64,000 bases of DNA from Tenacibaculum discolor (GCF_003664185.1 NZ_RCCS01000007.1:248001-312000); one strand, 5' to 3'; shown: positions 25,746 through 33,872, counted from the stretch's first letter. The notes: generated by a model from the letters alone, not told the origin. A program made the numbers and translations.

Positions 25746-26159
25746 ATGCCTAAAGTAACTGTTCATAGAAAAGCACATTTTAATGCTGCACACAGGTTAT
25801 TTAATCCTAAATGGTCTGACGAGAAAAATCATGAGGTTTTTGGTAAATGTAGCAATCCTAATTATCATGGTCATAATTATGAGTTAATTGTTTCATTAAC
25901 TGGTGAGATAGATCAAGAAACAGGTTATGTGTATGATTTAGGTAAACTGAAAGATTTAATTAAGTTGAAGGTTGAAGATGTTTTAGATCATAAAAACTTA
26001 AATATTGAAGTTGAAGAGTTTAAAAGCATTAATCCTACAGTAGAAAATATATCTGTAGTAATTTATAATAAATTACGTGTAAGTATTCCTGAAAAATTAG
26101 ACTTAGAAGTTACATTATACGAAACTCCAAGAAACTACGTAACTTATAGAGGTGCATAA
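25746..26159 (+). CDS. 6-pyruvoyl-tetrahydropterin synthase / QueD family enzyme
   Basis: The family turns dihydroneopterin triphosphate into 6-carboxy- or 6-pyruvoyl-tetrahydropterin. Zinc ligands are His16, His41 and His43; the catalytic Cys35 and the Asp81-His82 pair (LDHKNLN) are present. The motif is C-x5-HGH (CSNPNYHGHNY), as in animal PTPS, not the C-x3-HGH of E. coli QueD. The product therefore may be either the queuosine precursor or a true tetrahydropterin. No other que genes are in the window. Confidence 0.85.
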   Translation: MPKVTVHRKAHFNAAHRLFNPKWSDEKNHEVFGKCSNPNYHGHNYELIVSLTGEIDQETGYVYDLGKLKDLIKLKVEDVLDHKNLNIEVEEFKSINPTVENISVVIYNKLRVSIPEKLDLEVTLYETPRNYVTYRGA

Positions 26160-26162
26160 TCT

Positions 26163-27134
26163 ATGATAAACCAATTACTACGATTTACTCCAATTTTAAA
26201 ACGAAAAATTTGGGGAGGAAAAAAACTAAACCAACTATTTCATAAAAACTCAGACGGATCCAATATTGGTGAGAGTTGGGAGATTTCTGATGTAGATGGA
26301 GATGAATCAATCGTTAGTAATGGTAACCTAAAAGGGAGGACATTAAGAAGTCTTTTAAAAGAATATAAGTACGATTTAGTAGGTAATTATGTTTATAAAA
26401 CTTTTGGAAAACAGTTTCCGCTGTTAATAAAGTTTATAGATGCTAAAGAAGTACTAAGTATTCAAGTACATCCTGATGATGATTTAGCAGGACTTCAAGA
26501 GTCTTATGGAAAGACCGAAATGTGGTATGTAATGCAAGCAGATGAAGAGGCTAGTATTATAATAGGGTTCAAAGAAAATTCAAGTAAAGAAGAATACATA
26601 CAGCATCTTGATAATAAAACACTTTTAAGCATATTAAATGTTGATAAAGTAACTAAAGGAGATGTATATTTTGTACCTCCAGGTAGAGTGCATGCTATTG
26701 GAGCAGGTTTATTGATTGCGGAAATACAGCAAACTTCAGATATTACTTATCGTATTTATGATTGGGATAGAAAAGATATTGATGGTAATTACCGAGAATT
26801 ACATACAGAAAAAGCATTAAAAACAATAGATTTTTCAGCTAAGAATACTTATAAAACAACTTACTCGAAACAAGAGAATGTAGCAAGCCAGGTAGTTACA
26901 TGCCCTTATTTTACAACGAATATCCTTCCTGTAAAAGGAAAGAAAGAAGTTGATTTATCAAGAAAAGATAGTTTTATAATATACATGTGTGTGGAAGGAG
27001 AAGTAACATTTTTTTATAATAATCAACAAGAAATTATAAGAAAAGGAGAAACAATCTTGGTACCAGCATGTATTGACAAAGTAGAAATTTTATCAGAAGG
27101 TTCTTCAGAATTATTAGAAACGTATATAAAATAA
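26163..27134 (+). CDS. manA: Mannose-6-phosphate isomerase, class I
   Basis: The enzyme interconverts fructose 6-phosphate and mannose 6-phosphate, feeding GDP-mannose and surface glycans. It is a zinc cupin; likely ligands are His103 in QVHPDDDLA, Glu119 in GKTEMWYV and His177 in PPGRVHAIG. The 323 residues fit the short class I form. It begins four bases after the pterin enzyme gene and its stop codon lies inside a hairpin. Confidence 0.93.
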   Translation: MINQLLRFTPILKRKIWGGKKLNQLFHKNSDGSNIGESWEISDVDGDESIVSNGNLKGRTLRSLLKEYKYDLVGNYVYKTFGKQFPLLIKFIDAKEVLSIQVHPDDDLAGLQESYGKTEMWYVMQADEEASIIIGFKENSSKEEYIQHLDNKTLLSILNVDKVTKGDVYFVPPGRVHAIGAGLLIAEIQQTSDITYRIYDWDRKDIDGNYRELHTEKALKTIDFSAKNTYKTTYSKQENVASQVVTCPYFTTNILPVKGKKEVDLSRKDSFIIYMCVEGEVTFFYNNQQEIIRKGETILVPACIDKVEILSEGSSELLETYIK

Positions 27135-27161
27135 GCTTAAGAGAAAATCTCCTAAGCTTAT
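27131..27161. terminator. Hairpin between manA and a convergent gene
   Basis: ATAAGCTTA...GAGA / TCTC...TAAGCTTAT forms a long stem with one mismatch that includes the manA stop codon. Neither strand has a strong T run (at most four), so it is a weak bidirectional terminator at best. Confidence 0.45.
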
Positions 27162-27222
27162 AAACAAACCAAACTAACTTAACGATTGCTCAATTGATTG
27201 TAAAATCAATTTTTAGGAATAA

Positions 27223-27576
27223 TTAAGATGCTTTTTTAATAGTATAGCCAAAAGTAGCTGTACAAATAATATTTTGTTTCTTTTCTTCTTTTTTAGATAC
27301 TGTTATATTGAAAATAATTTCAGTATCACTCAATTTTTTAATATTATTTTTGATAACAAGCTTATCATTAAGGTAGGCATTGCCTAACAGATCAAATTCG
27401 ATGCTGTTAAAACTAAAATTAGAAGAATCTGGATAAAAGTCTAAAGAAGTGTTCGCGCTAGATTCAATTTTATCATATAAAACTGAAGCTTTTAGCACTT
27501 TGTTTTTACTAACTTGTTTTTTGTTAACTATAAATTGGTTAGACTTATTGTTTGAAGTGATGTTTAATGTTTTCAT
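27223..27576 (-). CDS. Small conserved-looking protein of unknown function
   Basis: The 117-residue protein has no signal peptide. It starts MKTLNITSNNKSNQF, has a Lys-rich middle and ends with ICTATFGYTIKKAS. The pattern of alternating strands (FSFNSIEFDLLGNAYL, EIIFNITVSKKEE) suggests a beta-rich fold. I do not recognise a family. A 37-codon ORF lies eight bases upstream on the same strand, and both may be read from one transcript. Confidence 0.6.
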   Translation of the reverse strand: MKTLNITSNNKSNQFIVNKKQVSKNKVLKASVLYDKIESSANTSLDFYPDSSNFSFNSIEFDLLGNAYLNDKLVIKNNIKKLSDTEIIFNITVSKKEEKKQNIICTATFGYTIKKAS

Positions 27577-27583
27577 GATAATT

Positions 27584-27697
27584 TTAAGGATTAAGTATTA
27601 GTAATTCCGGATCTCTGTAAAATGGATTTTGTACTGAGTACATTACTGTTGAGGCTACGTGTTTTCTAATTGAATTTCGATACTTAAAAGTGTTCAT
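27584..27697 (-). CDS. Possible 37-residue small protein
   Basis: An ATG at 27697 opens a frame of 37 codons (MNTFKYRNSIRKHVAS at the N-terminus, PFYRDPELLILNP at the C-terminus) that ends eight bases before the start of the 117-residue gene. Basic residues lead and the end is acidic and aliphatic. It has no close promoter; a terminator-like hairpin lies about 30 bases upstream. It could be a leader peptide or a chance ORF. Confidence 0.35.
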   Translation of the reverse strand: MNTFKYRNSIRKHVASTVMYSVQNPFYRDPELLILNP

Positions 27698-27727
27698 AAT
27701 GTTTAAAATTTAAAATATTGGTAAATA

Positions 27728-27757
27728 AAAAAAGGTGCTTTTTTTAAAAAGCACCTT
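27728..27757 (-). terminator. Terminator or attenuator upstream of the 37-residue ORF
   Basis: AAGGTGCTTTTT (27732-27743) pairs with AAAAAGCACCTT (27746-27757), a perfect 12-bp stem. On the minus strand it is followed by seven T. It ends any transcript that comes from the promoter at 27926-27933. Confidence 0.7.
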
Positions 27758-27783
27758 GGTTAAGTTTTATAAAAATTGATTAT

Positions 27784-27918
27784 TTAAAATCGATGTTTAA
27801 ATCTATTTCTTTGGGTGCTTTTAGTTAAATATACATATTGTTTATGCATGTGGGCATTACACATAATCGAATTGATTGTGTTAAAAATAAACGTGTATGT
27901 GCCTAAAAGCGCCTTCAT
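27784..27918 (-). CDS. Possible 44-residue small protein
   Basis: An ATG at 27918 opens a 44-codon frame (MKALLGTYTFIFNTINS, then a His/Lys/Arg-rich second half ending RFKHRF). A TATTTTTG -7 box lies seven bases before the ATG, and a strong terminator lies 27 bases after the stop, so the ORF exactly fills a short transcription unit. It may be a real small protein or a small RNA with a chance ORF. Composition is basic with a hydrophobic start. Confidence 0.4.
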   Translation of the reverse strand: MKALLGTYTFIFNTINSIMCNAHMHKQYVYLTKSTQRNRFKHRF

Positions 27919-27925
27919 AATGATC

Positions 27926-27933
27926 CAAAAATA
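27926..27933 (-). promoter_or_regulatory. -7 box before the 44-residue ORF
   Basis: The minus strand reads TATTTTTG (TAnnTTTG). Transcription would start at about the ATG at 27918. No -33 TTG was found at the normal distance. Confidence 0.4.
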
Positions 27934-28031
27934 GTAAAAGTTTTTAATAATTGAATAAAATCAAAAAGTATTTAATGTTAAAGTTTTATCAATGTGAGCT
28001 TTATCAGTTTTTATAGTAGTAGTATAAATAT

Positions 28032-28039
28032 GTATCTTT
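28032..28039 (+). promoter_or_regulatory. kdsB -7 box
   Basis: TATCTTTG matches TAnnTTTG and ends 25 bases before the kdsB ATG. Confidence 0.5.
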
Positions 28040-28064
28040 GATACGTAAACACTTATGATTATTT

Positions 28065-28799
28065 ATGAAGATAATAGCAATGATTCCTGCACGTTATAGT
28101 GCATCACGTTTTCCAGGAAAATTAATGAAAGATTTAGGCGGAAAACCTGTAATTGTAAGAACTTATGAGGCTGCGGTAAAAGCTGATTTGTTTGATGAAG
28201 TGTATGTAGTAACAGACTCTGAAGTAATTTATAACTCTATAGAAAAGGTAGGAGGTAAGGTGTTAATGAGTAAAAAGGAACACGAATGTGGTTCTGATAG
28301 AATTGCTGAAGCGGTTGAAAACTTAGACGTAGATATCGTGGTAAACGTACAAGGAGATGAGCCTTTTATTGATACAGTTTCATTATCAAAATTAATTAGT
28401 GTTTTTAAATCTGATATTCAAAAGGAAATTGATTTAGCATCGCTAAAAGTAAAAATGACGGATGAGGAAGATATTCAAAACTCTAATAACGTAAAGGTAA
28501 TTACTGATATGAATGATTTTGCTATTTACTTTTCAAGAAGTGTAATTCCGTATCATCGAGATAAAGAAGTAGCTGTTAATTACTACAAGCATAAGGGAGT
28601 TTATGCATTCAGAAAAGAAGCATTAATTGATTTTTACCACACACCTATGACTCCAATTGAGGCTGCTGAAAAAATTGAATGTATTCGCTATTTAGAAGTA
28701 GGAAAAAAAATTAAAATGATTGAAACTTCAGTAGAAAGTATTGGAATTGATACTCCTGAAGACTTAGAAAAAGCTATAAAATTATTAGAAAATGAATAA
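28065..28799 (+). CDS. kdsB: CMP-KDO synthetase (3-deoxy-manno-octulosonate cytidylyltransferase)
   Basis: The enzyme activates KDO with CTP for lipopolysaccharide inner core synthesis. The 244-residue protein has the nucleotide-binding start [16 protein letters not shown], the [10 protein letters not shown] motif and SRSVIPYHR, all typical of KdsB. It overlaps the HAD gene by eight bases and leads an operon that continues to the CAT-like gene. Confidence 0.95.
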   Translation: MKIIAMIPARYSASRFPGKLMKDLGGKPVIVRTYEAAVKADLFDEVYVVTDSEVIYNSIEKVGGKVLMSKKEHECGSDRIAEAVENLDVDIVVNVQGDEPFIDTVSLSKLISVFKSDIQKEIDLASLKVKMTDEEDIQNSNNVKVITDMNDFAIYFSRSVIPYHRDKEVAVNYYKHKGVYAFRKEALIDFYHTPMTPIEAAEKIECIRYLEVGKKIKMIETSVESIGIDTPEDLEKAIKLLENE

Positions 28800-29478
28800 C
28801 ATTAAAATTATATCCTTTGATGCCGACGATACTCTTTGGGTAAACGAGACTTACTTTCGTGATGCAGAAGATGATTTTGCTCAATTATTGTCTGATTATG
28901 AAACAGAAAATAAAATTCATCAAGAATTATTTAAAAAGGAAATAGAAAACCTTAAAATATATGGCTATGGAGTAAAAGGTTTTATGTTGTCTATGGTTGA
29001 ATGTGCTTTAGAGATTTCTAACTATAAAATCAGTCCAAAGAAAATGGAAGCAATTTTAGAGATAGGAAAAGAGATGTTAGAAAAGCCAATAGAGTTGTTA
29101 GATGGGGTAGAAGAGGTTCTACAAGAGTTACACGGAAAGTACAAGTTAATTGTAGCAACAAAAGGAGATTTGTTAGATCAAGAGCGTAAGTTAGCAAAAT
29201 CAGGAATCTTAAAATATTTTCACCACACAGAAGTAATGAGTGAGAAGAAAAAAGCCGATTATAAAAAACTAGTAAAACGGTTAGATATTAATCCTTCGGA
29301 GTTTTTAATGATAGGAAACTCATTAAAATCTGATGTGTTGCCGTTAATTGAAATAGGAGCTACTGCAATTCATGTTCCATTTCATACAACATGGGCGCAC
29401 GAAGAAGTAAATGAAGAACAAAAATCGGATGCTTATAAAACAGTGTCTAATATTACAGATGTATTAAAGTTTTTATAG
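28792..29478 (+). CDS. HAD family hydrolase
   Basis: The haloacid-dehalogenase fold is shown by motif I FDADDTLW (Asp10 nucleophile, Asp12), a helical cap, motif II VATKGD, Lys in KKKADYKKL and motif [12 protein letters not shown]. Such proteins are usually small-molecule phosphatases. Overlap with kdsB suggests coordinated expression, but KDO-8-phosphate phosphatase (KdsC) is normally a shorter cap-less C0 protein, so the substrate is not assigned. Confidence 0.85.
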   Translation: MNNIKIISFDADDTLWVNETYFRDAEDDFAQLLSDYETENKIHQELFKKEIENLKIYGYGVKGFMLSMVECALEISNYKISPKKMEAILEIGKEMLEKPIELLDGVEEVLQELHGKYKLIVATKGDLLDQERKLAKSGILKYFHHTEVMSEKKKADYKKLVKRLDINPSEFLMIGNSLKSDVLPLIEIGATAIHVPFHTTWAHEEVNEEQKSDAYKTVSNITDVLKFL

Positions 29479-30105
29479 ATGAGATATCTAGATATTGAAA
29501 ACTGGAATAGAAAAGAACTTTTTAAACATTTTAGGGCTTTAGCAGATCCAACTTTTGGTTTAGTAGCAGATGTAGATGTGTCTAAAACTTATCAATCGGC
29601 AAAAGATAAAAACCAATCCTTTTTTGTTCGGTATTTTCATGCTTGTATGAGAGCTATAAATGCCGTTGAAAACTTTAAATACAGAATAGAAGGAGATAAA
29701 GTTACAATTTATGATGTAATTAATGCATCAACAACCGTAGCAAGAACAGATACAACATTTGGTTTTTCTTATTTTGATTATTCTGAAGATTTTGAAACGT
29801 TTAACCAAAGTTATCTAGAAGAAAAAGAACGAATACAAAATACTACTAATTTATTACCTATTAGATATTCGTTAGGATGTATACACTCTTCAGCAATTCC
29901 TTGGGTAAGTTTTACAGGTCATAAAGAACCATTTTCAGGAAATAAAAATGATAGCGTTCCTCAATTGGCTTTTGGTAAAATAAAGCATGAAAATGATAAA
30001 ATGTTAATGCCAGTAGCAGTAAATGTAAACCACGCTTTGGTGGATGGATATCATGTTGGGCAGTTTTTTGAAAAATTTCAACAAGAATTAGATAAAATCG
30101 ATTAA
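29479..30105 (+). CDS. Chloramphenicol acetyltransferase-fold protein
   Basis: The 208-residue protein is full length for the CAT family (~213). Catalytic His185 and Asp189 lie in VNVNHALVDGYHVGQFF, the SSAIPWVSF motif (138-146) holds the oxyanion serine and the trimer-type N-terminus is present. It starts right after the HAD stop codon, in a housekeeping operon and with local base composition, so it looks native. Acetylation of chloramphenicol is possible but not implied; the physiological acceptor is unknown. Confidence 0.85.
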   Translation: MRYLDIENWNRKELFKHFRALADPTFGLVADVDVSKTYQSAKDKNQSFFVRYFHACMRAINAVENFKYRIEGDKVTIYDVINASTTVARTDTTFGFSYFDYSEDFETFNQSYLEEKERIQNTTNLLPIRYSLGCIHSSAIPWVSFTGHKEPFSGNKNDSVPQLAFGKIKHENDKMLMPVAVNVNHALVDGYHVGQFFEKFQQELDKID

Positions 30106-30110
30106 TTTTG
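30103..30110 (+). promoter_or_regulatory. -7 box overlapping the CAT-like stop codon
   Basis: TAATTTTG matches TAnnTTTG; its first three bases are the TAA stop of the upstream gene. It lies 18 bases before the ATG of the 88-residue protein gene. Confidence 0.45.
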
Positions 30111-30128
30111 CACTAAATATTTATAATT

Positions 30129-30395
30129 ATGGCAAGCATAAAAAATTTAAAAAAAGATATTAACTATACATTAGGAGACATTATTAGTATTTGTCAAATA
30201 GCTACAGAATTAGATCCTGAAGCTGATAAAGCTAAAGCAAATGCTATCGTAGATGAAGTTATTGTAACTTTTGATGATTTAATTGCAAAAGTAAACGCAA
30301 AAAATGTTGAAGATAAAAAGGCTCACTACAAATCAGTAAATGCTGAGTTAGAGTCAAGAGCAAACGCTTTAATAGAAAAAGTAAATAGTTTATAA
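30129..30395 (+). CDS. Small helical protein of unknown function
   Basis: The 88-residue protein is acidic/helical (NLKKDINYTLGDIISICQIA, then Lys/Glu/Ala-rich helices ending ALIEKVNSL) with no signal peptide. I believe such small proteins are conserved in Bacteroidota, but no function is known to me. It has its own -7 box and a strong terminator and so forms a single-gene unit. Confidence 0.75.
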   Translation: MASIKNLKKDINYTLGDIISICQIATELDPEADKAKANAIVDEVIVTFDDLIAKVNAKNVEDKKAHYKSVNAELESRANALIEKVNSL

Positions 30396-30415
30396 ATACT
30401 ATAAATTATATGTTT

Positions 30416-30450
30416 AAAAAGCGAGACTTATTTAAGTCTCGCTTTTTTTT
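30416..30450 (+). terminator. Strong terminator after the 88-residue gene
   Basis: AAAAAGCGAGACTTA pairs with TAAGTCTCGCTTTTT and is followed by more T. It is one of the strongest hairpins in the window. Confidence 0.85.
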
Positions 30451-30529
30451 TGATAAATTTTAACACTAAGAATGGAATAAAATTTCGTAAATTACGTTCA
30501 GTATTTAATAACAGATAACCCCAATAAAT

Positions 30530-30727
30530 ATGGCAAGAGCTATGTACGAGTACACGAAAACTGTACTTCAAAAGGTTAGTTTTAACGCTGATTTATTTTG
30601 TAAAGAGCTTGAAAAAGCTTTAGGTAGATTACTACCTTATGAAATAGATGAACTAACTATTTGGCTAAAACAATTTACGGCTAATAAACCAGATTTATAT
30701 GTTTGCTTAGCCTTAGTCGATAAGTAA
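30530..30727 (+). CDS. 65-residue protein of unknown function
   Basis: The small protein (MARAMYEYTKTVLQKVSFNADLF at the start is shortened here to its first part) is cytosolic, mainly helical, and contains LGRLLPYEIDELTIWLKQF. It is bracketed by two strong terminators, so it is a separate transcription unit. The ATG follows a CAAT-rich leader without a clear -7 box. The family is unknown to me; its well-formed unit makes it a likely real gene. Confidence 0.7.
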   Translation: MARAMYEYTKTVLQKVSFNADLFCKELEKALGRLLPYEIDELTIWLKQFTANKPDLYVCLALVDK

Positions 30728-30759
30728 AAAAAAGGAAGCTTTATAAGCTTCCTTTTTTT
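30726..30759. terminator. Bidirectional terminator
   Basis: AAAAAAAGGAAGCTT pairs with AAGCTTCCTTTTTTT, with T runs on both strands. It serves the 65-residue gene and the convergent sigma-factor operon; it overlaps the last codon of the latter. Confidence 0.8.
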
Positions 30760-31222
30760 ATTTTCGATGTTTCCTTTTTTCACCTTTTAGCTTTTTTATA
30801 AGCTTTCGGTGAAATTCGTGTTCAGCCACCTCTAAAGTGAGGATTTTTTTATCTGATAAAAAGGTAGAAAGGTTATCATAAAAATTAGTTTTAGTTTCAT
30901 ATTGTTCTTTTGAAACAGACTTAATTTTATTGACAATTTCTTTTGATTCTTTATCGGTTAAGCTATCAATTCCTCCACAACTAAGTATTTTCTTTTTTAT
31001 ACTGTAACGTTCTGCTTTATGAAGCTCAACCATTTTTTTATCGTACACATTGTATAATGGCCAGAACTTATCAGCTTCCTCTTCCGTTAGGTTTAACTTT
31101 TCAGAAAGAAAAGCTACTTTAAAAGCTTTAATTTTTTCATAGTTTCCCTTTTTAGTCTGTGATTGAACAGAAAAAAAAGAAGTAAAAGCTACTAATAATA
31201 TAAGTAAGTGTTTCTTCATCAT
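30758..31222 (-). CDS. Spy/CpxP-like periplasmic protein of an ECF sigma module
   Basis: A signal peptide ends near SVQSQ. The mature part has LSEKLNLTEEEADKFWPLYNVYDKKM, the LTxxE/Q-like helix pattern found in Spy/CpxP-type periplasmic proteins, and a basic C-terminal tail (KLKGEKRKHRK). It overlaps the upstream membrane protein gene by four bases (ATGA). In Bacteroidota such genes often close a sigma/anti-sigma operon, and a role in sensing envelope stress is inferred. Confidence 0.8.
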   Translation of the reverse strand: MMKKHLLILLVAFTSFFSVQSQTKKGNYEKIKAFKVAFLSEKLNLTEEEADKFWPLYNVYDKKMVELHKAERYSIKKKILSCGGIDSLTDKESKEIVNKIKSVSKEQYETKTNFYDNLSTFLSDKKILTLEVAEHEFHRKLIKKLKGEKRKHRK

Positions 31223-31755
31223 TGTTCTATTTCGTTTATAAGTGTAGGTATGTCAACAGAATCTAGGTAATCTTCTAGTGTTTCATCGCTAATAGAAGCA
31301 AATATATCTTCTTCTAGTTCTGAAGTGTTTATTGTTACTGCAAGTTCGCTGTTGTCAATGTCACCATATCCATTTTCATACCAAGATTCTATATCAGTAA
31401 TAGTAATATCTTCAAAAGTAATTTTTTGAGTATTAAAATAATTAATACCAATAAAAAGCAAAACTGAAGCCGCTGCTGCTACAGGAATATATTGTAGAAT
31501 TCTTTTACGTAAAGAAATTACTTTAGTTTCTGTAGTTTGTTCTGTTTCTAATTTTGATTGTATTTTAGCTTCAATCGTATCAAGATAACCGTCAGGGGCA
31601 CTAAATGCTTTCTTTTTGGGTAAACTATCTATAAATACGGAAGTGTTAATTGTTTCTTCAACTTCTTCAAAATAGTTTTGAGGAGTAGAAAAACCACAAT
31701 CTTTGCCAACCTGTTGGTTTATAAAATTTATAGTATGTTTTAATTTTTCATTCAT
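31219..31755 (-). CDS. Anti-sigma-factor-like membrane protein
   Basis: The 178-residue protein has a cytosolic N-terminal half (about 1-85), one transmembrane helix near residues 88-110 (YIPVAAAASVLLFIGINYF) and an acidic outer part with ESWYENGYGDIDNSEL. This is the layout of a single-pass anti-sigma factor, and it lies between the sigma factor gene and the Spy-like gene. A classic zinc HxxxCxxC motif is not seen, so the assignment rests on layout and context. Confidence 0.75.
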   Translation of the reverse strand: MNEKLKHTINFINQQVGKDCGFSTPQNYFEEVEETINTSVFIDSLPKKKAFSAPDGYLDTIEAKIQSKLETEQTTETKVISLRKRILQYIPVAAAASVLLFIGINYFNTQKITFEDITITDIESWYENGYGDIDNSELAVTINTSELEEDIFASISDETLEDYLDSVDIPTLINEIEQ

Positions 31756-31788
31756 TACCCTAGTAAGACTATTGTTTTTGTAAAAGGT

Positions 31789-32334
31789 TTAATTATAGTT
31801 CTTTATAAAATGTTCTATTTTTTTTGCAGCTATATGATACGAGGCTTTTAAAGCTCCAACTGAGGTGTCGAGTATCTCAGAAATTTCTTCATATTTCATT
31901 GTATCAAAGTACTTCATGTTAAATACTAATTGTTGTTTTTGAGGTAATGTAGCAATTGCTTTTTGCAAAATAAGCTGAATTTCATCACCAGAAAACCAAT
32001 AATCGCTATCTAGCGTAGAGGTTATTTGTAGTTGATAATCAGAAATATGTATGTTTTTTTCTTTAGCTTTTTTATTGATGAAGGTTATAGCTTCGTTAGT
32101 AGCTATTCTATACATCCAAGAAAACAGTTTACTGTCCCTTTTAAAATGATCAATATTTTTAAAAACTTTTATAAAAGTATTTTGTAAAACATCATCAGCA
32201 TCTTCATGAGAAATTACAATTTTTCGTATATGCCAATACAATCGCTCTTTATATTGAGATACAAGGCTTTTAAAAGCAATCTCTTTGGTTGTAGACTGCT
32301 GTAATTGATCTATAAGTGTAATTTCGTCAATCAA
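31789..32334 (-). CDS. ECF-type RNA polymerase sigma factor
   Basis: The 181-residue protein has sigma region 2 (YWHIRKIVISHEDADDVLQNTFIKVFKN, then FSWMYRIATNEAITF) and region 4 (LPQKQQLVFNMKYFDTMKYEEISEILDTSVGALKASYHIAAKK) and nothing between, as in ECF sigma-70 factors. It heads the three-gene operon with a membrane anti-sigma-like protein and a Spy-like protein. No TAnnTTTG box lies before it, which would agree with self-driven transcription from another promoter class. Confidence 0.92.
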   Translation of the reverse strand: MIDEITLIDQLQQSTTKEIAFKSLVSQYKERLYWHIRKIVISHEDADDVLQNTFIKVFKNIDHFKRDSKLFSWMYRIATNEAITFINKKAKEKNIHISDYQLQITSTLDSDYWFSGDEIQLILQKAIATLPQKQQLVFNMKYFDTMKYEEISEILDTSVGALKASYHIAAKKIEHFIKNYN

Positions 32335-32397
32335 CTAAAACTGTTTAGCTGTTAGACTTTAAAGATAATAAAAGGTTTAAAAAGAGGTGTAAAAAGA

Positions 32398-33840
32398 TTA
32401 CTTAATTCTTTTTGTACACCCAAATAAACGTTTTTCCTTGATAGTTTCAGAAACTCCTTTAGGAAGCATTTCTTCCCATCCTTCTTCTCCATTTTTTATT
32501 TTCTTTAAAACTTTTCTAGAAAAAATATGTAAGATGTTAGGGTTGAAATCTTTAATATCAATTAAACGACCATTATTTTTAAAGAACTTATAAAGTTCTT
32601 TCATTCTTGGATGTACTTTAAGGTTTTCGCTAGTTATATATTCACCTGTTTCCTCATTTTTATAAGGATACATATATACCTTTAAATCTCTATAGAAAAG
32701 TTTACCAAAAGCTTCTAAAATACCACCACTTAAATCACGGTAGTATTTTTCATCAAAAATTTGAATCAGGTTGTAAACTCCCATAGCAAGTCCCATACGT
32801 TCTTTAGTATATTCACTAAAGTATTCTACTAGCTTGAAGTACTCTTGATAGTTGGTAATCATAACATTTTGACCAAGAGAACATAAAAGTTCAGCTCTAT
32901 CTAAAAAGTCACGTTCATTAATTTCTCCTTCGGCACGAAGGTTACTCAAGGTAATCTCAAAAATAATTTTTGTCTTTTTTGGGTCTACTTTATTCTCGTC
33001 AAAGAATAATTGTTTAGCACGTTCAAACATATCCATATTTACCTTGGTAACAGGTCTGTAGCTACCACGAAGTGCTAAGATATTCTTTTTATAAAGTACT
33101 TGTGCTGGTAATAAGTTGTTTCCATCAGGACCAAACATTACAGCATTAGTCATCCCATTTTTAACAAGTTGTAAACTCATTAAACGATTATCAACATACA
33201 TAAATCGAGGACCAGAGAAGTTAATCATATCAATCTCTAAACGGTCTTTATCAATGTTGTCGTAAAAAGACTTTAATAAGTCTTTTGGATTGTCATTTAA
33301 GTAGTAAGCTCCATAAATTAAGTTTACACCTAAAACACCTAACGTTTCTTGTTGCTGACGAGCATCAGTTTCTTTAAAACGAAGGTGTAAAACAATTTCG
33401 TTGTAATCTTCTAATGGATCTAACTGAAAACGAATACCAACCCAACCATGACCTTTAAATTTCTTAGTAAAGTTAATGGTTGCTACCGTGTTAGCATAAC
33501 TAAAAAATAATTTATCAGGATGCTTTTGACGATCAAGACGCTCCTCAATTAAATCCATTTCATGCTTTAGCATCTTTTTTAATCGAGGTTCAGTAACATA
33601 ACGATTGTCTTTTTCAACTCCATAAATGGCATCAGAAAAGTCTTTGTCATAAGCACTCATAGCTTTTGCTATTGTACCAGAAGCTCCACCAGCTCTAAAA
33701 AAATTACGAACAGTTTCTTGACCAGCTCCAATTTCTGCAAAAGTTCCATATATATGAGCGTTTAAATTAATTTTTAACGACTTCATTTTAGTAGTTGGTA
33801 CAGTACTTATCTTTTGATCTCCTTTTAACGTAATTGCCAT
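32398..33840 (-). CDS. 480-residue cytosolic protein of unknown function
   Basis: The start is set at the ATG at 33840 (MAITLKGDQKISTVPTTKMK), since an upstream in-frame start would lie beyond the -7 box. There is no signal peptide or membrane helix. Notable stretches are NLNAHIYGTFAEIGAGQETV, NFFRAGGASGTIAKAMSAYD, FKGHGWVGIRFQLDP and MINFSGPRFMYVDNRLMSLQL. The sequence has the even conservation-like look of an enzyme, but I do not recognise the family and give no function. It is transcribed away from an MBL hydrolase gene. Confidence 0.8.
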   Translation of the reverse strand: MAITLKGDQKISTVPTTKMKSLKINLNAHIYGTFAEIGAGQETVRNFFRAGGASGTIAKAMSAYDKDFSDAIYGVEKDNRYVTEPRLKKMLKHEMDLIEERLDRQKHPDKLFFSYANTVATINFTKKFKGHGWVGIRFQLDPLEDYNEIVLHLRFKETDARQQQETLGVLGVNLIYGAYYLNDNPKDLLKSFYDNIDKDRLEIDMINFSGPRFMYVDNRLMSLQLVKNGMTNAVMFGPDGNNLLPAQVLYKKNILALRGSYRPVTKVNMDMFERAKQLFFDENKVDPKKTKIIFEITLSNLRAEGEINERDFLDRAELLCSLGQNVMITNYQEYFKLVEYFSEYTKERMGLAMGVYNLIQIFDEKYYRDLSGGILEAFGKLFYRDLKVYMYPYKNEETGEYITSENLKVHPRMKELYKFFKNNGRLIDIKDFNPNILHIFSRKVLKKIKNGEEGWEEMLPKGVSETIKEKRLFGCTKRIK

Positions 33841-33864
33841 TTTGTTATTTTTAGTTACGTAGTA

Positions 33865-33872
33865 CAAATGTA
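33865..33872 (-). promoter_or_regulatory. -7 box of the 480-residue protein gene
   Basis: The minus strand reads TACATTTG (TAnnTTTG), with a TTG about 21 bases upstream (33894-33896). It lies 24 bases before the ATG at 33840 and so supports that start. Confidence 0.5.

Noticed and set aside
29479-30105. CAT-like gene as an acquired resistance gene
   Set aside because: It is embedded in an operon with native composition, with no mobile element around.
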